From Collinsella aerofaciens (GTDB lineage Bacteria; Actinomycetota; Coriobacteriia; Coriobacteriales; Coriobacteriaceae), in contig NZ_CAAKNY010000011.1 of the NCBI RefSeq assembly GCF_901212495.1, positions 23,718-68,329 of the forward strand: a stretch of 44,612 nt of DNA, written 5' to 3'. The notes below the pieces were generated by a model. The model saw only the letters and a program-made list of their open reading frames with translations. It did no database searches and was not told the DNA's origin. The first letter of the stretch is position 1. Each line of letters opens with the position of its first letter. This document shows positions 38,948 through 44,612 of the stretch, piece by piece. The translations under genes were made by a program, and so were the position numbers.

Positions 38948-40027
38948 ATGGCAAACAAGCTCTCTGTCGCATTTATCGGCACCGGAATCATGGGTGCCCC
39001 CATCGCCGGCCACATCTTGGACGCCGGCTATCCCGTCACGGTCAACAACCGCACCAAGTCCAAGGCCGCAGCGCTTATCGAGCGCGGTGCCGTCTGGGCC
39101 GATACGCCGGCCGAGGCCGTGGCTAACGCCGATGTCGTCTTCACCATGGTGGGCTATCCCTCCGAGGTCGAGGAACTCTACCTGGCGGGCGACGGCCTGC
39201 TCGCGTGCACCAAGCCGGGTGCGGTCTTGATCGACCTCACCACGAGCTCGCCCGAGCTCGCCCGTGACATTGCCGAGGCCGCCCAGGTATCTGGCCGCAT
39301 GGCGTTTGACTGCCCCGTCACCGGCGGCGAGTCGGGCGCTATCGCCGGTACGCTCACGGCTATCGTGGGCGCTACCGAGAACGACATCGCGCCGGTTCGC
39401 GACATCCTTGCCACCTTTGCGGCCAACATCTGCTGCTTCGACGGCGCCGGCAAGGGCCAGGCTGCCAAACTCGCCAACCAGGTGTCGCTGGGCGCCTGCA
39501 TGGTCGGCATGGCAGACGCCATGGCATTTGCCGAGCTGAGCGGCCTTGACCTGGAGAAGACCCGCCAGATGATCCTGGGCGGTACCGGCAAGTCCGGCGC
39601 CATGGAGAGCCTGGCTCCCAAGGCGCTCGACGGCGACTACAAGCCCGGCTTTATGGTCGAGCATTTCATTAAGGACCTGCGTCTGGCGCTCGCCTACGCC
39701 GATGACCGCGAGCTCGCGCTGCCCGGCGCCGATGTCGCCTTTACGCTCTACGACATGCTCGACGCCATCGGTGGTGCCAAGCTGGGCACCCAGGCCATCA
39801 CGGTCCTCTACAAGGAGGAGGCCGACGCCATCGCCGCCGGTCTGGACTGGTCGCAGTATCGTCCCGAGGAGCACGGTGCTCACGAGGAAGGCTGCGGTTG
39901 CGGCGAACATGGCGACGACCATGAGTGCGGTTGTGGCCACCACCATGGCGAGGCCCACGAGTGTTGCGGCGGCCACGGCCATGACGACGGCCACGAGTGC
40001 TGCTGCGGCCACCATCACGGGGAGTAG
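38948..40027 (+). CDS. 3-hydroxyisobutyrate dehydrogenase-like enzyme with His/Cys tail
   Basis: NAD(P)-dependent beta-hydroxyacid dehydrogenase (HIBADH/tartronate semialdehyde reductase type), 359 aa; family members have about 290-300. AAAGGAAAGG lies before ATG 38948. Rossmann loop FIGTGIMGAPIAGHIL, substrate-binding DCPVTGGESGA, and catalytic Lys in GAGKGQAAKLANQ are intact. Residues 307-359 form an added tail with 14 His and 9 Cys in 53 residues (for example CGCGHHHGE and CCCGHHHGE). Such tails bind Ni, Zn or Co in other proteins; whether this one stores metal is inference. The substrate is unknown. A small membrane protein gene follows by five bases. Confidence 0.9.
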   Translation: MANKLSVAFIGTGIMGAPIAGHILDAGYPVTVNNRTKSKAAALIERGAVWADTPAEAVANADVVFTMVGYPSEVEELYLAGDGLLACTKPGAVLIDLTTSSPELARDIAEAAQVSGRMAFDCPVTGGESGAIAGTLTAIVGATENDIAPVRDILATFAANICCFDGAGKGQAAKLANQVSLGACMVGMADAMAFAELSGLDLEKTRQMILGGTGKSGAMESLAPKALDGDYKPGFMVEHFIKDLRLALAYADDRELALPGADVAFTLYDMLDAIGGAKLGTQAITVLYKEEADAIAAGLDWSQYRPEEHGAHEEGCGCGEHGDDHECGCGHHHGEAHECCGGHGHDDGHECCCGHHHGE

Positions 40028-40032
40028 CGCCC

Positions 40033-40461
40033 ATGAGCTGGACGTTCGTGGTACTTGCGCTGGTGCTCTTTCTCTTTGCGATCTACATTGGCTTTTTGTG
40101 CGGCCAGTGGGCGTGCGAAAAGCGCGTCATCACCAAGCGCGACTACTGGATTGCCAACTTTGCGGGAGCGGCGGCAGTCGTCCTGCTGACCTGGGTGTTC
40201 TCGCTGTTCCCGCTGGTGCAGTTTGCGCCGATCGGCTGGCTCGGCGGCTTTATCGCCGGCCTTAAGATGAGCTTTGGCGAATCCGTCGGCCCATGGCGCA
40301 AGCACGACGAGGTCTTTAATGTCAACAAGGCCCATCGCGCCGCCGCCGATGCGGGCGACGCCGAGGACCGCCGTCGCGCACGCCACAATGGCGCTTCCGA
40401 CCGACAGCTCATCTCAGTCACCGATGACAGCAAGGGTGCTGGCAAGCACGCCAAGAAATAA
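40033..40461 (+). CDS. Small membrane protein, unknown function
   Basis: 142 aa. Two to three hydrophobic segments: residues 3-26, about 40-60 and about 65-80 (the last contains WLGGFIAGLKM). The C-terminal 60 residues are charged and likely cytoplasmic, with DAEDRRRARHN and a Lys-rich end. ATG 40033 lies five bases after the dehydrogenase stop, with GGGAG upstream overlapping that stop, so the two are coupled. No family recognised. Confidence 0.8.
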   Translation: MSWTFVVLALVLFLFAIYIGFLCGQWACEKRVITKRDYWIANFAGAAAVVLLTWVFSLFPLVQFAPIGWLGGFIAGLKMSFGESVGPWRKHDEVFNVNKAHRAAADAGDAEDRRRARHNGASDRQLISVTDDSKGAGKHAKK

Positions 40462-40476
40462 ATAGAAGAGGTAACT

Positions 40477-41175
40477 ATGGCAGAAAATAAAGACGAACAG
40501 CTCACCGACGAGGAGCTGGCACAGCTTCAGCTGGCAGAGGAGAACGAGAACGCCGTCGACCGCCTGGTCCAAGAGCTTGGCTGTCCCACGCGCCGCATCC
40601 GCCAGTTTGCCGCCCGCGTGCTGCATCTGCTTGCTGAGCGCGATCCCCAGCGCGTCGTGCCCTGCGCGCCCGCGCTGATCGAGGCGCTCGACCGCCCCGA
40701 GGCTCAGACCCGCTGGGAGGCCCTCGATGCCCTGGCGGCGCTCGCCACTACCTGCCCCGAGCAGCTGGGCGATGCCTTCGAGGGCGCCGAGACCGCGCTG
40801 TTCGACGAGATTTCCTCCACGCTGCGCTACGCCGCCTTCCGCCTGCTGTGCGTGTGGGGAGCCACGGGCGTCGAGCGGTCGCGCGAGGCTTGGCCGATTC
40901 TGGACGAGGCCATCCAGTGCTACCACGGCGACCTCGAGTATCGCGACATGCTCGGTTGCCTGTACGAGTTCGGCCGGGGCGAGATCGACGCCGAGGTTGC
41001 CGAGAAGCTCGCACTGCGCCTTAAGTTCGACGCCGAGAACGGCAAGGGCAGCTATCTCAAGGCCCGTTCGAGCGAGATCTGCGAAATGCTTGTTAAACGT
41101 TTTGGCCTGGATCTCTCCAAAAAGAAGAAGCGTGCTAGCGTTAAAAAATCCGACGACGCCGAAGACGAGGAGTAA
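40477..41175 (+). CDS. HEAT-repeat-like protein
   Basis: 232 aa, acidic N-terminus and basic then acidic C-terminal tail (KKKKRASVKKSDDAEDEE). The centre shows helical pairs typical of HEAT/ARM repeats: CPTRRIRQFAARVLHLLAER, PEAQTRWEALDALAALATT and SSTLRYAAFRLLCVWG. Probably a protein-protein interaction scaffold. GAGGTAAC lies before ATG 40477. icd starts six bases after the stop. A role is not evident. Confidence 0.75.
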   Translation: MAENKDEQLTDEELAQLQLAEENENAVDRLVQELGCPTRRIRQFAARVLHLLAERDPQRVVPCAPALIEALDRPEAQTRWEALDALAALATTCPEQLGDAFEGAETALFDEISSTLRYAAFRLLCVWGATGVERSREAWPILDEAIQCYHGDLEYRDMLGCLYEFGRGEIDAEVAEKLALRLKFDAENGKGSYLKARSSEICEMLVKRFGLDLSKKKKRASVKKSDDAEDEE

Positions 41176-41181
41176 CAGATT

Positions 41182-42267
41182 ATGGCGCACGATGTAGTCC
41201 TGATTCCCGGCGACGGTATCGGTCCCGAGATTACGCAGGCCATGCGCCGCGTGGTCGAGGCCACCGGTGTCCAGATCAACTGGAACGTCCAGGAGGCCGG
41301 CGCCGGCGTCATGGACGAGTTTGGCACGCCGCTGCCCCAGCATGTGCTCGATGCGGTCGCCGAGACCAAGGTTGCCATCAAGGGTCCCATCACCACACCG
41401 GTTGGCACGGGCTTCCGCAGCGTCAACGTGGCCCTGCGCAAGCACTTTGACCTGTACGCCTGCGTGCGCCCCTGTCTGTCGCAGCCGGGCGACGGCTCGC
41501 GTTTCCGCGACGTCGACCTGGTCATCGTGCGCGAGAACACCGAGGACCTCTACGCCGGCATCGAGTTCGATGAGGGCGCTGCCGAGGTCGAGGAGCTCTC
41601 GCATCTCGTTGAGCGTTCGGGCCAAAAGACCTTCGCCGCCGATTCCGCGATTTCGATCAAGCCGATCTCCATCGCCAAGAGTCGCCGTATTGTGGAGTAT
41701 GCCTTTGAGTACGCCCGCCGCTGCGGCCGCAAAAAGGTGACGGCCGTACACAAGGCCAACATCATGAAAGCGACCGACGGCCTGTTCCTACGCGTTGCGC
41801 GCGAGGTGGCCGCCAACTATCCCGATATCGAGTTCAACGACAAGATCGTCGACGCCACCTGCATGGGCCTGGTCCAAAACCCCGACGACTTCGATGTCCT
41901 GGTGCTGCCCAATCTGTACGGTGACATTGTGAGCGATCTGTGCGCTGGCCTGGTGGGTGGCCTGGGTATGGCCCCCGGCTCCAACATCGGTGCCGACTGC
42001 GCCATCTTCGAGGCAACGCACGGCTCCGCGCCCGATATCGCTGGTCAGGATATCGCCAACCCCACGGCCGAGATTCTGTCTGCGGCTATGATGCTCGATC
42101 ATCTGGGCGAGAACGATGCTGCCAATCGTATCCGCGCCGCCGTCTCTGCCACGCTCGATGAGGGTAAGCAGGTTACCGGCGACGTACGTCGTGCCCAGAC
42201 TGGTTCCGTCGAGGGTGCGGTGGGTACGCAGGCCTTCGCCGATGCCGTTATTGAGCACCTGGCCTAA
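41182..42267 (+). CDS. icd: Isocitrate dehydrogenase (NAD-type, short form)
   Basis: Oxidative decarboxylation of isocitrate to 2-oxoglutarate, 361 aa. The isocitrate/isopropylmalate dehydrogenase fold starts VVLIPGDGIGPEI. TGFRSVNVALRKHFDLYACVRPC carries the substrate Ser/Asn and Arg residues. RENTEDLYAGIE is the isocitrate dehydrogenase version (LeuB has RELTGG). The catalytic Lys lies in VHKANIMK, and metal Asp in LYGDIVSD. HGSAPDIAGQDIANPTAE forms the cofactor loop and suggests NAD. In this setting it supplies 2-oxoglutarate for amino acid synthesis. A terminator follows. Confidence 0.92.
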   Translation: MAHDVVLIPGDGIGPEITQAMRRVVEATGVQINWNVQEAGAGVMDEFGTPLPQHVLDAVAETKVAIKGPITTPVGTGFRSVNVALRKHFDLYACVRPCLSQPGDGSRFRDVDLVIVRENTEDLYAGIEFDEGAAEVEELSHLVERSGQKTFAADSAISIKPISIAKSRRIVEYAFEYARRCGRKKVTAVHKANIMKATDGLFLRVAREVAANYPDIEFNDKIVDATCMGLVQNPDDFDVLVLPNLYGDIVSDLCAGLVGGLGMAPGSNIGADCAIFEATHGSAPDIAGQDIANPTAEILSAAMMLDHLGENDAANRIRAAVSATLDEGKQVTGDVRRAQTGSVEGAVGTQAFADAVIEHLA

Positions 42268-42326
42268 AGCATGCAGGCTGCAAACGCCTAAATAGTACTT
42301 AAGTGTTTGCGTATAACCTAAGAATC

Positions 42327-42358
42327 AATATGCCCGGCGCCTCGTCGGGCGTATTCTG
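42327..42358 (+). terminator. Weak terminator after icd
   Basis: AATATGCCCG (42327-42336) pairs with CGGGCGTATT (42346-42355), one G-T pair; the T run is interrupted. Upstream, GCAAAC/GTTTGC (about 42281-42310) can also pair. Confidence 0.6.
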
Positions 42359-42393
42359 TTAGGGATTGTGTTCCCAATAAGGAGTAGCTGACT

Positions 42394-43473
42394 ATGGGTC
42401 TGATTCAAAAGAAGGACGAGAAGGACGAGATCGACGGCATCCAGATCATCGAGCGCGGCGAAGGCCCCGACGGTGATGATGACGAGAAGATCGATCTGGT
42501 CGCCGGCACGTCTGCCGAACATATTGCCGCCGGCACGACCGCCGAGGAGGAGGACGCTCGCCTGGAGGCAAAGGTCGCCGCCGACGCCGCCGACGAGAAC
42601 CTCATGCCCGAAGAGCAGGACGATGACGACTGCGACGTGGACGACCATGCATCCAAGCACAAGAAGACGATGATTGCCGCCTTTGTGGTCGCCATCGTGA
42701 TTGCTGCGGTGGTCGGCTTCTTTATTGGCAATGGCGGCTTTGGCGGCAAGGGTGTCGGCTCGGCTACCCTCACCGAGGACCAGCTCGATTCGACCGTGGC
42801 AAGCTATAGCTACAACGGCAAGAAGAGCGATATCACCGCGCGCGAGGCCATCGAGAGCCAGTATAGCCTCGATAAAGTCAAGAATAGCGATGGCAATTAC
42901 ACCGCTCCGTCCGCCGACGTCATCCTGTCCTATGTGCGCAACAAGATCCTACTCGATGCTGCCGAGGACGAGGGCATCACTGTCTCTTCTAAGGAGATGA
43001 AGAAGTACGCCGAGGATTCTATCGGCACTTCGGATTACGGCACCATGGCCAAGCAGTACGGCGTGTCCAAGGATCAGGCCAAGCAGATCGTCCGCCAGTC
43101 CGCGACGCTGCAGAAGCTCTACAAGAAGAAGGCGGGCGATAGTGCGAGTATGCCGACCGCTCCAACCGAGCCTTCCGACGGCAACGAGGACACCGCGAGC
43201 AAGGATTATGCCGACTACATCATCAACCTTGCCGGTGACGAGTGGGATAGCGAGAAGGGCACCTGGAAGGACGAGAACAGCACCTACGCTAAGGCCTTCG
43301 CCAACGATTCCTTTACCGCCGATAGCGCAACCTATAAGCAGGCCATGACCGCCTACTACACCGCCTATCAGCAGTATTCTTCGCAGGCCTCCAGCGCCAG
43401 CTCCAAGTGGACCGGGTACGCCAACGGCCTGTACGCCAAGGCCAACATCAGCATCTACGGCCTGTTTGCATAA
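42394..43473 (+). CDS. Membrane-anchored SurA_N-like protein
   Basis: 359 aa. The first 90 residues are very acidic and disordered; one transmembrane helix lies at about 92-112, followed by a Gly-rich linker. The outside part (about 120-360) resembles SurA/trigger-factor N-terminal helical chaperone domains: VILSYVRNKILLDAAEDEGITVSSKEM, YGVSKDQAKQIVRQSATLQKLYK. No rotamase (PPIase) domain is visible. A role in folding exported proteins is possible but not shown. AAGGAG lies before ATG 42394. A strong terminator follows. Confidence 0.8.
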   Translation: MGLIQKKDEKDEIDGIQIIERGEGPDGDDDEKIDLVAGTSAEHIAAGTTAEEEDARLEAKVAADAADENLMPEEQDDDDCDVDDHASKHKKTMIAAFVVAIVIAAVVGFFIGNGGFGGKGVGSATLTEDQLDSTVASYSYNGKKSDITAREAIESQYSLDKVKNSDGNYTAPSADVILSYVRNKILLDAAEDEGITVSSKEMKKYAEDSIGTSDYGTMAKQYGVSKDQAKQIVRQSATLQKLYKKKAGDSASMPTAPTEPSDGNEDTASKDYADYIINLAGDEWDSEKGTWKDENSTYAKAFANDSFTADSATYKQAMTAYYTAYQQYSSQASSASSKWTGYANGLYAKANISIYGLFA

Positions 43474-43516
43474 GGTTCGCCTGAGCTTCCGAGTGCGAAG
43501 CCGGTATATCTGATTA

Positions 43517-43553
43517 AGCCCGTTAGAACGGACATCGTTCTAACGGGCTTTTT
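43517..43553 (+). terminator. Terminator of the SurA_N-like gene
   Basis: Perfect 14-bp stem AGCCCGTTAGAACG with its complement (43517-43530 with 43536-43549) around GACAT, then T5. Confidence 0.95.
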
Positions 43554-43664
43554 GCGTTGCGGGAGAGATTGGTATTACAGTGTAAAGCTTATCTACTCGT
43601 AAAAATTGAAATATATGGGTTGACCTGCTGTTATTCTATTAAAACTGCTATAGTACGTGGTGTC

Positions 43665-43676
43665 TGGTTACAACCA
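43665..43676. promoter_or_regulatory. Small palindrome before the second GntR gene
   Basis: TGGTT-AC-AACCA, 31 bp before the ATG and just after a TATAGT (43649-43654). A TTGACC lies at 43620-43625 but is 23 bp from TATAGT, too far for a standard promoter. Possible autoregulatory site. Confidence 0.3.
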
Positions 43677-43707
43677 ATTTCGAGTCATTTATCCGGCAGG
43701 TATCATT

Positions 43708-44439
43708 ATGGCAATGGGAGCGCGCAAACAACCTCTGTACGATCAGCTCGTCGATTTGCTGACCGATAAGATCGATCACGAGCTTCGACCCGGCGACTAT
43801 TTGCCGTCCGAGCGCGATCTGTCGGAACGCTACGGGCTTTCGCGTACGACGGTTCGCCTTGCTCTGCAGGAGCTTGAGCGCTTGGGCTTGGTGGTCCGTC
43901 AGCGCGGCCGCGGAACCATGGTGTGCGACCGCTCTCTGCAGACGGCAAACCTCACGCAAACCTATAGCTTTACCGAACAGATGAAGGCGATTGGCCGTGT
44001 GCCCAAGACGACGATTCTTGAGTTTACCGAGGTCGAAGCTGACAAGAATATTGCCGTAGAGATGAACGCGCGTCTGGGCGAGCGTCTGTACAAGATCAAG
44101 CGCCTGCGCATTGCCGATGGCGTGCCGCTGATGATTGAGTGCACGTATCTGCCAAGCCGCAAATTCTTTGCGCTTAAGCGTCCCATGATTGAGAACAAAT
44201 CGCTGTACGACATGATCGAGCAGGACTATCACGAGAAAGTTCGACTGGCCGAGGAGGAGTTCTATGCGAGTATCGCCCGCCATTCCGATGCACGTCTGCT
44301 CGAGATTGCCGAAGGTGCGCCGGTCCTCGATTTGGTTCGTACCACCTATGACATGAACAACGAGATTATCGAGTATACGCGTTCGGTTGCGCGCGCCGAC
44401 CAGTTTAAGTACAAGGTCTACCACAACCGCGCCGTCTAG
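43708..44439 (+). CDS. GntR/HutC-family regulator with UTRA domain
   Basis: 243-aa transcription factor. ATG 43708 (GGCAGG seven bases upstream) gives MAMGARKQPLYDQLVD; the frame is open further upstream without support. The wHTH spans residues 8-72 (YLPSERDLSERYGLSRTTVRLALQELERLGLVVRQRGRGT). A UTRA domain follows at about 95-235 (ERLYKIKRLRIADGVPLMIECTYLP, FYASIARHSDARLLEI). HutC-type regulators respond to sugar phosphates, amino-sugar phosphates or histidine intermediates. The next gene starts 143 bp downstream on the same strand and is a likely target. Only about 35% similar by eye to the GntR at 15492-16211. Confidence 0.93.
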   Translation: MAMGARKQPLYDQLVDLLTDKIDHELRPGDYLPSERDLSERYGLSRTTVRLALQELERLGLVVRQRGRGTMVCDRSLQTANLTQTYSFTEQMKAIGRVPKTTILEFTEVEADKNIAVEMNARLGERLYKIKRLRIADGVPLMIECTYLPSRKFFALKRPMIENKSLYDMIEQDYHEKVRLAEEEFYASIARHSDARLLEIAEGAPVLDLVRTTYDMNNEIIEYTRSVARADQFKYKVYHNRAV

Positions 44440-44582
44440 AGTTATTGGGTATAAACGGCTTGGCGTGTTTTGCGACGGGTGCAAAGTGTGCCGAGCGGTA
44501 GAAGGCAATGAACAATCGCTCAAATTAACAATGCAGTGGTTTTTGACCCGCCCTTAAACACACTGCGGGTACGGGAGCATAG

Positions 44583-44612
44583 ATGAGCACGTATGCTATC
44601 AAGGCCGACAAG
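44583..44612 (+). CDS. Start of a gene cut by the window end
   Basis: ATG 44583 opens MSTYAIKADK with GGGAG upstream (44572-44576). ACCCGC/GCGGGT (about 44549-44570) forms a hairpin just before it. Ten codons are too few for identification. It is probably controlled by the GntR regulator upstream. Confidence 0.45.
   Translation, partial: MSTYAIKADK

Overview
The window is GC-rich (roughly 60%) chromosomal DNA from a bacterium. A Coriobacteriia genome close to Collinsella (gut Actinomycetota) fits best. This is an inference from codon and gene style: C/G-ending codons, an actinobacterial-type aspartate aminotransferase, Tat and hyp genes next to an archaeal-type topoisomerase, a tmk-holB-ricT cluster, and intergenic hairpin repeats of a type I associate with this group. 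No rRNA, tRNA, CRISPR array, phage or transposase gene was seen.

Layout. 1-9,000: GNAT acetyltransferase, purH, an unknown gene, a two-component system with a two-helix kinase, a universal stress protein, uppP, and a D-2-hydroxyacid dehydrogenase. 9,096-16,211: pcrA-type helicase; then a low-GC two-gene module (HTH antitoxin-like protein plus AbiEii-like nucleotidyltransferase) inserted between the converging 3' ends of pcrA and manA; then manA and its GntR regulator. 16,547-22,647: ROK sugar kinase, Mn-dependent pyrophosphatase, nhaA, a small unknown gene, aspartate aminotransferase, and a STAS protein. 22,800-27,914: tatA-tatC-hypA-hypB-topoisomerase, all on the plus strand. 28,038-29,565: a zinc-ribbon membrane protein and a decayed beta-lactamase-like gene, surrounded by palindromic repeats. 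29,817-35,317: tmk-holB-ricT, comF and an unknown gene with a DUF559-like end. 35,909-44,612: a solute-binding lipoprotein behind a long structured leader, hpf, degV, a 3-hydroxyisobutyrate dehydrogenase-like enzyme with a His/Cys-rich tail, two small unknown genes, isocitrate dehydrogenase, a SurA_N-like membrane protein, a second GntR regulator, and the first codons of its likely target.

The most unusual content is between genes. (1) A 100-nt element lies just after purH and again just after pcrA; its sequence is largely changed but its stems are kept by paired changes. (2) A second 100-nt structured element occurs in inverted orientation on both sides of the toxin-antitoxin module, which is also bracketed by two copies of one terminator. 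(3) At least nine modular palindromes (GGGAC/GTCCC cores with exchangeable arms) sit at gene 3' ends, some touching or supplying stop codons. (4) An element built on a 13-mer, GTAACAGTACTCA, occurs three times, once as a terminator loop. (5) Structured leaders precede nhaA, the ROK kinase, the solute-binding lipoprotein and comF; in comF the ribosome binding site is buried in a perfect 12-bp stem.

Most genes are housekeeping: purine synthesis, isoprenoid-lipid recycling, sugar phosphate metabolism, DNA replication and repair, protein export, hydrogenase maturation and ribosome hibernation. All assignments are from reading translations and motifs. No database or folding program was run.
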